Positions 20,071 through 27,891 of a DNA stretch of 64,000 bases are shown here, one piece after another; the stretch's first letter is position 1; every line of letters begins with the position of its first letter. The translations under genes and the position numbers were made by a program. The stretch is taken from the NCBI RefSeq assembly GCF_014202315.1, contig NZ_JACHGN010000014.1:1-64000 (forward strand), in the 5' to 3' direction. Source of the DNA: Thermocatellispora tengchongensis. Its GTDB lineage: Bacteria > Actinomycetota > Actinomycetes > Streptosporangiales > Streptosporangiaceae. Below the pieces are notes generated by a model. It made no database searches. It was not told the DNA's origin and saw only the letters and a list, made by a program, of their open reading frames with translations.

Positions 20071-21162
20071 GTGGCGGCCCAGCCCCCCACGTCCCGTAAG
20101 CCCAGCAAGACCGGTAAGCCCAGTAAGACCGGTAAGTTCAGCAAGAACAGCACGAACAGCACGTCCGGCGGAGCCGGCGCACTGCACCACCCGTCATCGC
20201 TGCTGCGCGGCGTGGCGCTCGCCGCCTGCGTGCTGGCCGCCGCCGGCGCCATCGCCCTCGGCCCGGCGAGCAGCGGAGCGGCGGAGCCCAAGCCGAGCAA
20301 GGCCGCGCTGAAGGCCGAGCTGGCCAAGCTCAACAAGCAAGTGGACAAGCTCATCGCCGAGTACGGCGCCAAGCGCGCCGAACTGGCCGAGGCGCAGAAG
20401 GCCGAGCGGGCGGCGCGCGAGAAGCTGACCGCCGCCCAGGAGGCGTACGAGCGGGCCACGCGCGAGGTCGGCGACATCGCCCAGCTCCGCTACCAGGCCG
20501 GCGACGACGACCTGCCCGCGTTCCTGTTCGGCCAGAGCGCGGGCGGCGCGGCGCTGCTGCAGCAGATGGCCGAGCGGCAGAGCGCGTACCTCGCGGGATT
20601 CGCCACCGCCCGCGACGAGCGCGAGAAGGCCGCCGAGGAGGCGGAGAAGCTCACCGGGAAGATCCGCGGCCAGGCCGAGGACGTCAACCGGAGGCGCAAG
20701 GAGGCCGAGAAGCTGATCGGCCAGATCGAGCGCAAGCTGGACCAGCTCGTGCCCGCCGCCTCAGGCAAACGCTCCGACGGCACCTGGAGCCCCGAGTTGC
20801 CCACGGGCCCCGACAACATCACGCCGCGCACCCGGCTGATGCGCGATGAGATCAAGGAGCGGTTCAAGCTGCCCTTCACCGTCGGCTGCTTCCGCAACGA
20901 CGGCGGCGGGGGCGAGCACCCCCTGGGCCGCGCCTGCGACTTCATGCTCAGCAGCGGCGGCGCCATGCCCAGCGCCGCCAACCTGGCCCTGGGCGACCAG
21001 ATCGCCGCCTGGACCATCGAGAACGCCGCCAAGCTGGGCGTGAAGTACGTCATCTACAAGCAGCGCATCTACAACATCGCCTCCCCCGGCTGGCGCGCCA
21101 TGTCCGACCGCGGCAGCATCACCCAGAACCACTTCGACCACGTGCACGTGTCGATGTACTGA
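20071..21162 (+). CDS. Secreted coiled-coil protein with peptidase-like C-terminal domain
   Basis: Predicted cell-wall protein of 363 residues. It has a basic N-terminus with short KPSKTGK repeats, a hydrophobic signal or anchor (about 45-68) and a long coiled coil (about 76-230). The C-terminal domain contains EHPLGRACDFM and HFDHVHVS, the metal-ligand pattern of M15/VanY-like peptidoglycan peptidases. The layout resembles hydrolase activators and wall endopeptidases. The GTG follows AGGAGAGGAG. The c-di-AMP riboswitch directly upstream fits a role in wall remodelling. The exact bond cleaved is unknown. Confidence 0.85.
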   Translation: MAAQPPTSRKPSKTGKPSKTGKFSKNSTNSTSGGAGALHHPSSLLRGVALAACVLAAAGAIALGPASSGAAEPKPSKAALKAELAKLNKQVDKLIAEYGAKRAELAEAQKAERAAREKLTAAQEAYERATREVGDIAQLRYQAGDDDLPAFLFGQSAGGAALLQQMAERQSAYLAGFATARDEREKAAEEAEKLTGKIRGQAEDVNRRRKEAEKLIGQIERKLDQLVPAASGKRSDGTWSPELPTGPDNITPRTRLMRDEIKERFKLPFTVGCFRNDGGGGEHPLGRACDFMLSSGGAMPSAANLALGDQIAAWTIENAAKLGVKYVIYKQRIYNIASPGWRAMSDRGSITQNHFDHVHVSMY

Positions 21163-21180
21163 CACGCGCCGAGGCGGGGC

Positions 21181-21543
21181 TCAGGCGCGGCGGCGGGGCT
21201 TGGGGAGCGTGGCCGAGATCACCTCGTGGGCCTCGGCGACGATGTCCTCGATCTCGGTCCAGTCCAGGCCGGGGACGTCGAGGTAGACCCCGAGCCAGCC
21301 GCGGTGGCCGACGTACGGGGGGCGGAAGAACCGCTCGGGGTCCTCCGCCACCCGCGCCTCCTGGGCCCCGGGCGGCGCCGCGCACCAGAACGCCAGCCGG
21401 TCGTCGTGGTGGTGGTCGGCGTACATGACGAAGGTCTTGCGCCCTCGGGCGAACCAGGTGGGCTCGCCGTGGCTGAGCTTCTCCACGGTCTCGGGGAAGC
21501 CCATGCAGATCCGGCGCAGTCTCTCCAGCGGGTCGTCTGCCAT
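21181..21543 (-). CDS. MmcQ/YjbR-family protein
   Basis: Protein of 120 residues. The family pattern is visible as CMGFPETVEKLSHGEPTWFARGRKTFVM near the N-terminus and YVGHRGWLGVYLD and WTEIEDIVAEAHE later. Members have a DNA-binding-like fold, but their cellular role is not established. It follows the marR-type gene by 21 bases on the same strand and is probably the second gene of that operon. Confidence 0.88.
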   Translation of the reverse strand: MADDPLERLRRICMGFPETVEKLSHGEPTWFARGRKTFVMYADHHHDDRLAFWCAAPPGAQEARVAEDPERFFRPPYVGHRGWLGVYLDVPGLDWTEIEDIVAEAHEVISATLPKPRRRA

Positions 21544-21564
21544 GGCGGCCTCCGGGTAGGGCGG

Positions 21565-22098
21565 TCAGGGGGTCTGCACCGGGTCGCCCGCCAGGGCCTC
21601 GGCCACGAGGCGGTCGAAGCGGGCGGTGTCGGCCGGGGTCGCGATCGACGCCTCGGCGAAGCGGGCGAGCATGCGGGCGAAGACCTCGCGCTCCTGGGGG
21701 TCCCAGTCGGCGAGGACGCGGCCGAGGTGCTCGCGGCGGTAGCGGGCCACGGCCTCACGGACGCGGTGGCCGGCCTCGGTCAGCACCAGGCGTACGCGGC
21801 GGGCGTCCACGCGTGAGGCCGCGCGCTCGACGAGTCCGGCGGCGATGGCGTCGTTGACCAGGCGGCTGGCGGTCGAGGGATCGACGTCCACCTGCTCGGC
21901 GACGCCGCCCACGGTGACCTCGGCGCACTCGCGGCTGAGCCGGTGGACGGCGTTGACGACGATGATGTTGGACATCAGGACGGGCCGGCCCGGGTCGCCC
22001 CCGGCCTTGCGCGAGCGCAACTGCCGGGTCCAGATCCGGCGCAGCCGCAGCAGGGCCTCGTCGATCAGGGTGACGTCCTGCTTCTCCTGAACCTCCAC
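21565..22098 (-). CDS. MarR-family transcriptional regulator
   Basis: Dimeric winged-helix repressor of 177 residues. The recognition region reads VTVGGVAEQVDVDPSTASRLVNDAIAAGLVER, and the wing reads RVDARRVRLVLTEAG. The GTG at 22098 has a weak ribosome site; an internal GTG (reading VTLIDEALL) follows GGAG and is an alternative. A TGTACGATACA palindrome 24 bases upstream points to autoregulation. The same element precedes the MFS exporter at 16094. Confidence 0.9.
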   Translation of the reverse strand: MEVQEKQDVTLIDEALLRLRRIWTRQLRSRKAGGDPGRPVLMSNIIVVNAVHRLSRECAEVTVGGVAEQVDVDPSTASRLVNDAIAAGLVERAASRVDARRVRLVLTEAGHRVREAVARYRREHLGRVLADWDPQEREVFARMLARFAEASIATPADTARFDRLVAEALAGDPVQTP

Positions 22099-22121
22099 GC
22101 CCCCAGGCTACCGCAGAAATG

Positions 22122-22132
22122 TGTACGATACA
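22122..22132. promoter_or_regulatory. TGTA-CGA-TACA palindrome upstream of the marR-type gene
   Basis: Eleven-base palindrome 24-34 bases before the start codon. On the minus strand TATGTATCGTACAC agrees with TATGTACGGTACAC upstream of the MFS gene at 12 of 14 positions. Confidence 0.55.
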
Positions 22133-22176
22133 TACATCCTGGAGCCCCCGGCGTGGCCGGCCCCAGCCTAGCGGGA

Positions 22177-23478
22177 TCAGCCGGTCAGGCGGACCGGGTT
22201 CACCAGGTCGGCGTACATGAGCAGGCCGGCCATGACGATCATGAGCAGCGCCATCGCGTACGTCAGCGGCAGCGCCTTGGCGATGTCCACGTGCCCCGGC
22301 GTGGGCCGGCGCATGATCCGGGCGTAGGCGCGCTTGATCCCCTCCCACAGCCCGCCGGCGATGTGGCCGCCGTCCAGCGGGAGCAGCGGGAGCAGGTTGA
22401 ACATGCCGACCGCGAGGTTGAACCCGGCCAGCAGGTTGATGAAGAACACGATCTTGCTGTCGACCGGGGCCTCCGAGGCGGCGATCTCACCGCCGATGCG
22501 GCCCGCGCCGATCACCCCGATCGGGCCGTTGATGTCGCGTTCCTCCCCGGAGAACGCGGCGTGCCACACGCCCACCAGCTTCTCCGGCAGCCGGATCAGC
22601 GAGCCCGCCGTGGCCGCGGTCAGCTCCCACATGTGCGCGGTGACCGCGCCGATGCTCTGCCGCTCGTTCGCGACCACCGCGGAGACGCCGAGGTAGCCCA
22701 CGCCCTTTTCGATCTTGTTGGGGTCGTCCAGCGACTCGCGGTCCTGGGCGATCAGGTTGGCGGTGAGAGTGAGCGGCTTGCCGTCGCGCACGACGCCGAT
22801 CGCCACGGGGCCGGCCTTCTCGGCGCGGATGGCGCGGGTGGCCTCCTCCCAGGTGCTGATCTGGACTCCGCCGACCGACACGATGCGGTCGCCGGGGCGC
22901 AGGCCCGCGCTCGCCGCCGGGCTGGCCGGGTCGCTCGCGGTGCACTCGGGGTTCTGCTCGTAGGACTGCTGGGTCTTCACGCACGCCGGGACGGTGGCGA
23001 TCACGGTCTGCTGGGTCGGCACGCCGAAGCCCATCAGCACCACCGCGAACAGCACGAAGGCCAGCACGAAGTTCATCGCCGGGCCGCCGGCCATGATGAT
23101 GACCTTCTGCCACCACGGCTTGCGGTAGAACACGCGGTTCTCGTCGCCCGGCCGGACCTCCTCAAGCGCCGCCTCGCGGGCGGTCTCGATCAGGCCCTGC
23201 CACGGGCCCGTGGCGGCGCTGCGCAGCTTGCCGTCGTCCTGAGCCCGGGGCGGGAGCATGCCGATCATGCGGATGTAGCCGCCGAACGGGAGCCACTTGA
23301 TGCCGTACTCGGTCTCGCCGCGCCGCCGCGACCACAGGGTGGGGCCGAAGCCGACCATGTACTGCGTGACGCGTACGCCGAACCGCTTCGCCGGGACGAG
23401 GTGGCCGATCTCGTGCAGGCCGATCGAGATCATCAGTCCGATGAGGAAGATGACTATCCCGACGACGTACCAGATCAC
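22177..23478 (-). CDS. Site-2 intramembrane zinc protease (M50, Rip1/RseP type)
   Basis: Membrane metalloprotease that cuts anti-sigma factors or other proteins within the bilayer. It has 433 residues. The zinc motif HEIGH is at residues 22-26 in the first membrane segment, and the LDGGH motif carrying the third ligand is near residue 368. A PDZ domain lies in the middle (GLRPGDRIVSVGGVQI). In many actinobacteria it sits between dxr and ispG, but here neither is adjacent. The segment NLLAGFNLAVGMFNLLPLLPLDGGH is the diagnostic last helix. It may control sigma factors linked to wall stress. Confidence 0.93.
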   Translation of the reverse strand: MIWYVVGIVIFLIGLMISIGLHEIGHLVPAKRFGVRVTQYMVGFGPTLWSRRRGETEYGIKWLPFGGYIRMIGMLPPRAQDDGKLRSAATGPWQGLIETAREAALEEVRPGDENRVFYRKPWWQKVIIMAGGPAMNFVLAFVLFAVVLMGFGVPTQQTVIATVPACVKTQQSYEQNPECTASDPASPAASAGLRPGDRIVSVGGVQISTWEEATRAIRAEKAGPVAIGVVRDGKPLTLTANLIAQDRESLDDPNKIEKGVGYLGVSAVVANERQSIGAVTAHMWELTAATAGSLIRLPEKLVGVWHAAFSGEERDINGPIGVIGAGRIGGEIAASEAPVDSKIVFFINLLAGFNLAVGMFNLLPLLPLDGGHIAGGLWEGIKRAYARIMRRPTPGHVDIAKALPLTYAMALLMIVMAGLLMYADLVNPVRLTG

Positions 23479-23579
23479 CTGTGGAACCCCCGTTACCGAG
23501 AAGTCGCTAGCTTCTCAAGGCTAACCGAATCTTGCCCGGCTCAGCCCGCTTCGTACCGATCGGTCGGTAAGGCGCGGGG

Positions 23580-24695
23580 TCACGGGCGCCAGATGAGCAC
23601 CAGGGCGCAGTCATCGCTGTGACCGGCCGACATCGAGTTGACCAGGGTGCGCGCACCCGAGCTGAAGCCCGAGGGCACCAGCCGCTCGGCCTCGCCCAGC
23701 AGCCGGTCGAGCCCGGCGTCGATGTCGCGCCCCGGCTGCTCGATCAGGCCGTCGGTGTAGAGCATGAGCGCGTCGCCCTTGCGCAGCACCCCGCTGTCGG
23801 GCTCGCAGTGCAGGTCGGGCACCACGCCGAGCACCACGCCCTTGGCGGTGGCGATCCGCCAGGTGCCCGTGCCCGACTCGAACTTCACCACCGGCGGATG
23901 CCCGGCGGAGGTGATGACGTACTCGCCCGTGGTGAGGTCCAGGCTCAGGTGCACGGCGGTGACGAAACCCTCACCCTCGCGCTGGCGGTGCAGGTAGGCG
24001 TTGCACGCGGGCAGGAACTCAGGCACCGAGCCGAGCAGCCCGCCGAACGTGCCCGACAGCAGCAGCGCCCGGGTGCCGGCGTCCACGCCCTTGCCCGAGA
24101 CGTCCACCAGGGCGAGCTCCAGCCGGTCGTCCTGGCGGGTGGAGACCAGGAAGTCGCCGCCGAAGGACGAGCCGCCCGCCTGCTTGAGCACCACCTTGGC
24201 GCCCCAGTCCTTGGGCAGGGCGGGCATCTCGCTCTGGCTCTTGAGCCGGTCGCGCAGTTCCAGCAGCATCGCGTCGCCGCGCAGCCCCTGCACGCCGAGC
24301 TTGCCCCGCGTACGCGACATCAGGGCGGCGAGCACGGCGGTGAAGCCCATCGTGACCAGCAGTCCCGGCCCGATCGCCGGCGAGCCCCGCACCGCCCAGA
24401 CGTAGACCAGAGCCACCGCGACCGCGCCCAGCAACATGACCAGGCTGCGCAGCCGGAGCTGCAGCCCGCCGACCAGCGTGACCAGGATCAGCAGGGCCGG
24501 TGAGAACCACTCGGTCACCGTGTGCGCCGCGAGCACGCCGATCAGGAGCGTGAGCGCGACCAGGGCGAGCAGGAGGTTGCGGTCCTTTCCCAGGATCTCG
24601 CGCCGCACGAAGCGGACGGTGCGCACCAGAAGGGGCACTCGGACCAGTAGCGCGCGGAGCCGTGGAGGGATCAGCGGCGCCGGACGGGAACTCAT
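23580..24695 (-). CDS. Membrane-anchored SpoIIE-type PP2C phosphatase
   Basis: Protein of about 371 residues. The N-terminal third has several hydrophobic helices (for example LLLALVALTLLIGVLAA). A cytoplasmic PP2C/SpoIIE domain then carries FGGDFLV, VDVSGKGVDAG, LYTDGLIE and SDDCALV. It probably dephosphorylates an anti-sigma-factor antagonist. I chose the ATG at 24695; a GTG at 24767 would add 24 residues but has no better ribosome site. It is divergent from the Eis-like gene. Confidence 0.87.
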   Translation of the reverse strand: MSSRPAPLIPPRLRALLVRVPLLVRTVRFVRREILGKDRNLLLALVALTLLIGVLAAHTVTEWFSPALLILVTLVGGLQLRLRSLVMLLGAVAVALVYVWAVRGSPAIGPGLLVTMGFTAVLAALMSRTRGKLGVQGLRGDAMLLELRDRLKSQSEMPALPKDWGAKVVLKQAGGSSFGGDFLVSTRQDDRLELALVDVSGKGVDAGTRALLLSGTFGGLLGSVPEFLPACNAYLHRQREGEGFVTAVHLSLDLTTGEYVITSAGHPPVVKFESGTGTWRIATAKGVVLGVVPDLHCEPDSGVLRKGDALMLYTDGLIEQPGRDIDAGLDRLLGEAERLVPSGFSSGARTLVNSMSAGHSDDCALVLIWRP

Positions 24696-24813
24696 GATGC
24701 GCTCGACTGTATCGGTCTCGGCACGGATTGGGCAGCCCACTTGACCAACGCCTTGATCGTTAAACACGGATATTGGGTGGCCGCCGGGACGTGCAGCGCC
24801 ATACGTTGGCGAG

Positions 24814-26046
24814 ATGAGCGGCTTTCCGATCAGGCCCCTGTCCGAATCAGAATGGGACGCCTACGTACGCGTCTGGGTCGAGGCTTTCAACTCCGCGGAC
24901 ACACCGGCGATATTCGACCGCTTCCGCGCCATGACCGAGTTCGACCGCACACTCGCCGCCTTCGACGGCCCCGAAGTGGTCGGCAACACCGCGGCCCTGT
25001 CGTTCACCATGACGGTGCCGGGGGCGACGACGCCGGTGGCGGGCGTGACCGGCGTCGCCGTGCTGCCCTCGCACCGCCGCCGCGGCATCCTGTCCGCCCT
25101 CATGCTGCGGCAGCTCACCGACCTGCACGAGGGCGGCGAGCCCGTGGCCGCGCTGTACGCCTCCGAGGCCGCCATCTACGGGCGGTTCGGTTACGGCCGC
25201 GCCGCCGACTCCCTGCTGTTCGACATCCCCACCCGCGGTTCCGCGTTCGGGCCCGGCGTGCCCGAGGACCCGTCGCTGCGGCTGCGGGTGGCCCGCCCGG
25301 CCGAGGCGCGCAAGGAGTTCGAGACGGTGTTCGAGGCCGTGCGCGCCGAGCGCCCCGGCCAGTACGCCAGGACCGCCGCGCGGTGGGACCAGTTGCTCGC
25401 CGACGAGGAGCACGACCGCGAGGGCGCGGGCCCGCTGCGCTGCCTCATCGCCGAGGACGGCTCCGCGGCGCGCGGCTACGCGCTGTTCCGGGTGAAGGCG
25501 AACTGGAGCGCCCACGACACCCCCGAGGGCGAACTGCGGCTCAACGAGCTGTACGCGACCGACCCGGCGGCGTACGCGCTGATCTGGCGCGGCGTGCTGG
25601 ACCGCGACCTGGTGCGCACGGTCAAGGCGTGGAGCCGCCCCGTGGACGACCCGCTGATCCACCTCATCGCCGAGCCGCGCAACCTGCGTGCGACCTGGCT
25701 GGACGACCTGTGGATCAGGCTGGTGGACGTGGACCGGGCCCTGGCGGCGCGGGCGTACTCGGCGCCGGTGGACGTGGTGGTGCAGGTGGAGGACGCGCGC
25801 TGCCCGTGGAACGCGCGGCGCTGGCGGCTGTCGGGCGACGGCTCGGGCGCCCGCTGCGAGGCCACCTCGGACGCGGCCGACCTGACGCTCCCGGTCTCGG
25901 CGCTCGGTGCGGCGTACCTGGGCGGGCGGCCCCTGTCGGCGTACGGCGGCGCCGGGCTGGTCGCCGAGCACACCCCCGGCGCCCTGCGGGCGCTGTCCAC
26001 GGCGATGTCCTGGGAGCCGCGCCCCTGGGCGGGATCGGTCTTCTGA
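24814..26046 (+). CDS. Eis-like GNAT N-acetyltransferase
   Basis: Protein of 410 residues with the tripartite layout of Eis. The N-terminal GNAT domain has the acetyl-CoA loop VAVLPSHRRRGILSALM, a second GNAT-like region follows, and the C-terminal domain is SCP2-like. The final residues GSVF provide the C-terminal carboxylate that acts in catalysis in mycobacterial Eis. Eis acetylates aminoglycosides and other amines at several positions; the natural substrate here is unknown. Confidence 0.9.
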   Translation: MSGFPIRPLSESEWDAYVRVWVEAFNSADTPAIFDRFRAMTEFDRTLAAFDGPEVVGNTAALSFTMTVPGATTPVAGVTGVAVLPSHRRRGILSALMLRQLTDLHEGGEPVAALYASEAAIYGRFGYGRAADSLLFDIPTRGSAFGPGVPEDPSLRLRVARPAEARKEFETVFEAVRAERPGQYARTAARWDQLLADEEHDREGAGPLRCLIAEDGSAARGYALFRVKANWSAHDTPEGELRLNELYATDPAAYALIWRGVLDRDLVRTVKAWSRPVDDPLIHLIAEPRNLRATWLDDLWIRLVDVDRALAARAYSAPVDVVVQVEDARCPWNARRWRLSGDGSGARCEATSDAADLTLPVSALGAAYLGGRPLSAYGGAGLVAEHTPGALRALSTAMSWEPRPWAGSVF

Positions 26047-26081
26047 CCGTCCGGCCCCCTCGACGCGCGACGGACGTGCGC

Positions 26082-26087
26082 TAGGGT
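26082..26087 (+). promoter_or_regulatory. -10 box of the small gene at 26095 (leaderless)
   Basis: TAGGGT ends eight bases before the ATG, so transcription would start one base before the start codon. Confidence 0.45.
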
Positions 26088-26094
26088 CGGGATC

Positions 26095-26244
26095 ATGGCA
26101 CTGCAGAGCTTGCAGATCACCGCGATCACGGCCATGCGGGCCCGCGACGTCTCGCGCCCGACGAAGGAGCAGCAGGAGGCCGCGGACCGGCGGCCTCTAC
26201 GCGATGAGATGCCGCGGCGCGAATCGCGCCGCGGCCGCGACTGA
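26095..26244 (+). CDS. Small hypothetical protein, 49 residues, leaderless
   Basis: Starts MALQSLQITAITAMRARDVSRP and continues with an Arg/Glu-rich hydrophilic tail. There is no ribosome site, but TAGGGT is placed for a leaderless transcript. The MRARDVSRP segment recalls short hypothetical proteins of streptomycetes, from memory and unverified. No function is proposed. It lies between the Eis-like gene and rpiB (opposite strand). Confidence 0.5.
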   Translation: MALQSLQITAITAMRARDVSRPTKEQQEAADRRPLRDEMPRRESRRGRD

Positions 26245-26286
26245 TCTTTCTTTACGGGACCGCCGAAGGGCTGAGGGGCCGCGGGA

Positions 26287-26754
26287 TTACGGCAGCGGCG
26301 GGAGCTGGCCGATCGTCTCGTACGAGGCGATCTGCGCGATGCGCCTGCTGTGCCGCTCGTCGCCCGAGAACGCCGTGGCCAGGAAGGTCTGGACGAGCTT
26401 GGTGGCCTCCTTGGCGGTGTGCTGACGGGCGCCGACGCTGACGACGTTGGCGTTGTTGTGCTCGCGGCCGAGCCGGGCGGTGTCCTCGTTCCAGGCGAGC
26501 ACGGCGCGGATGCCGCGCACCTTGTTGGCCGCGATCTGCTCGCCGTTGCCCGAGCCGCCGATGACCACGCCCAGGCTGCCCGGGTCGCCGGCCACGCCCT
26601 CGGCCGCGCGCAGCACGAACGCCGGGTAGTCGTCCTCGGGGTCGTAGACGAACGGGCCGCAGTCGGTCACCTCGTGCCCGTACTCCTTCAGCACGGAGAC
26701 GAGGTGGTTCTTCAGCTCATAGCCGGCATGGTCGGCACCGATGTAGACACGCAC
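26287..26754 (-). CDS. rpiB: Ribose-5-phosphate isomerase B
   Basis: Interconverts ribose-5-phosphate and ribulose-5-phosphate in the pentose phosphate pathway. It has 155 residues. Signature segments are GADHAGYELK at the N-terminus, GGSGNGEQIAANK in the active-site loop and HNNANVVSVGAR. The loop has SGNGE, the mycobacterial type in which a glutamate replaces the catalytic cysteine of E. coli RpiB. The GTG start (VRVYIGADHAG) fits the family N-terminus; the frame stays open upstream. It is divergent from def. Confidence 0.93.
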   Translation of the reverse strand: MRVYIGADHAGYELKNHLVSVLKEYGHEVTDCGPFVYDPEDDYPAFVLRAAEGVAGDPGSLGVVIGGSGNGEQIAANKVRGIRAVLAWNEDTARLGREHNNANVVSVGARQHTAKEATKLVQTFLATAFSGDERHSRRIAQIASYETIGQLPPLP

Positions 26755-26849
26755 CCGTCCAGTCTGGCAGGTTCGCCTGCCGGGTACGAGCCGGCACCCG
26801 GTAAGGTAATAGCCGCAACCCATGAGCAGTCCTTACAGGAGAGCGCCCG

Positions 26850-27341
26850 ATGCGTGACATCCGTAAGATCGGCGACCCGGTCCTGCGCACCCCGGCCGCC
26901 CCGGTCACCGAGTTCGACCGCGACCTGCGCCGCCTGATCGACGAGATGTTCGAGGCCATGTACGCCGCCCGCGGCGTCGGCCTGGCCGGGCCGCAGATCG
27001 GCGTGTCGCGCCGCCTGTTCGTCTACGACATGGAGGGCGGCCGGAAGGGGCACGTGATCAACCCGGTGCTCACCGTGGACGACCCCGAGGAGGTCGTCGA
27101 CGAGGAGGGCTGCCTGTCCGTGGTGGGCAGGTCGGGCGGCACTCCGCTGTACGCCCCCACGCCGCGCGCCGCCGGCGTCACCGTCACCGGCGTGGACAAG
27201 CTGAACCGGCCGATCCGGATCAAGGCCCGGGGCGGCCTGGCCCGCTGCTTCCAGCACGAGACCGACCACCTCGACGGCAAGCTCTACATCGACCGCCTGC
27301 CGCGCGAGGCCGCCCGCAAGGTCCTGCTCCAGGTCCCCTGA
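26850..27341 (+). CDS. def: Peptide deformylase
   Basis: Metalloenzyme that removes the formyl group from new proteins. It has 163 residues. The three motifs are GVGLAGPQIG, EGCLSV (metal cysteine) and QHETDHLDG (two metal histidines and the catalytic glutamate). Motif 1 has glycine where most enzymes have a second alanine (GLAAPQ), which hints at a second, specialised PDF rather than the main one. The ATG follows AGGAG. A TAAGGT -10-like box lies near 26800. Confidence 0.93.
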   Translation: MRDIRKIGDPVLRTPAAPVTEFDRDLRRLIDEMFEAMYAARGVGLAGPQIGVSRRLFVYDMEGGRKGHVINPVLTVDDPEEVVDEEGCLSVVGRSGGTPLYAPTPRAAGVTVTGVDKLNRPIRIKARGGLARCFQHETDHLDGKLYIDRLPREAARKVLLQVP

Positions 27342-27343
27342 AC

Positions 27344-27431
27344 GCCCGCTCAGGGCCCGCTCACCCCGGGCCCGCTCAGGGCCCGCTCACCCCGGGCCCG
27401 CTCACTCAGGGGCCGCTCACTCAGGGGCCGG
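27344..27431. repeat. Tandem repeats after def
   Basis: A 26-base unit (GCCCGCTCAGGGCCCGCTCA followed by CCCCGG) occurs twice, at 27344 and 27370. It is followed by two copies of a 16-base GCCGCTCACTCAGGGG-like unit that run into the stop region of the convergent gene. Confidence 0.7.
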
Positions 27432-27881
27432 TGGTTCGGGGGCCCTTTCCTCGGGGGCGCGGCGCCTGCCGCGCAGCACCGGCCACAGCGCGAGCGCCGC
27501 GCCGGTCAGCCCCATCAGGGCGACCACCACCCACTCGTTCGACCCGCCGGGACCGTAGACGTGGCCGCTGCGCCCGATGTCGTAGGCGCGGGTGCTCTCT
27601 CCCGCGGTGAACATGCCGCGGTCGGAGCCGTAGAAGCCGACGCCCGTGCGGCGCACCCGACCGTCGGCGGAGACGAACCGGCCCAGCCAGGTGCACTGCT
27701 CGTGCCCCGGGTGCCGCACGCACTCCAGGCCGGTCGCGGTGAAGGTGCCCGGGATGCCGTCGGCGCGGTAGGCGGCGACGGCGGCGGGCGCGCTCTGCGC
27801 GGCGAGCAGGAACAGCAGCACCCCGCTCGCCACGACCACCACGTCGAAGGCGCTCAGCCTGCGGGCGCGCCCCTCCGTCAC
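27417..27881 (-). CDS. Two-helix membrane protein of unknown function
   Basis: About 154 residues from a GTG (VTEGRARRLSAFD). There is one hydrophobic helix near the N-terminus (VVVVASGVLLFLLA), an extracytoplasmic loop with two cysteines (LECVRHPGHEQCTW) that may form a disulfide, a second helix (VVVALMGLTGAALALW) and a basic, Pro/Glu-rich tail. The outline resembles DUF3592-like proteins but I cannot assign it. It begins ten bases after the aldehyde dehydrogenase stop, so it is probably in that operon. Confidence 0.65.
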   Translation of the reverse strand: MTEGRARRLSAFDVVVVASGVLLFLLAAQSAPAAVAAYRADGIPGTFTATGLECVRHPGHEQCTWLGRFVSADGRVRRTGVGFYGSDRGMFTAGESTRAYDIGRSGHVYGPGGSNEWVVVALMGLTGAALALWPVLRGRRRAPEERAPEPPAPE

Positions 27882-27891
27882 GGGCCCCGCC

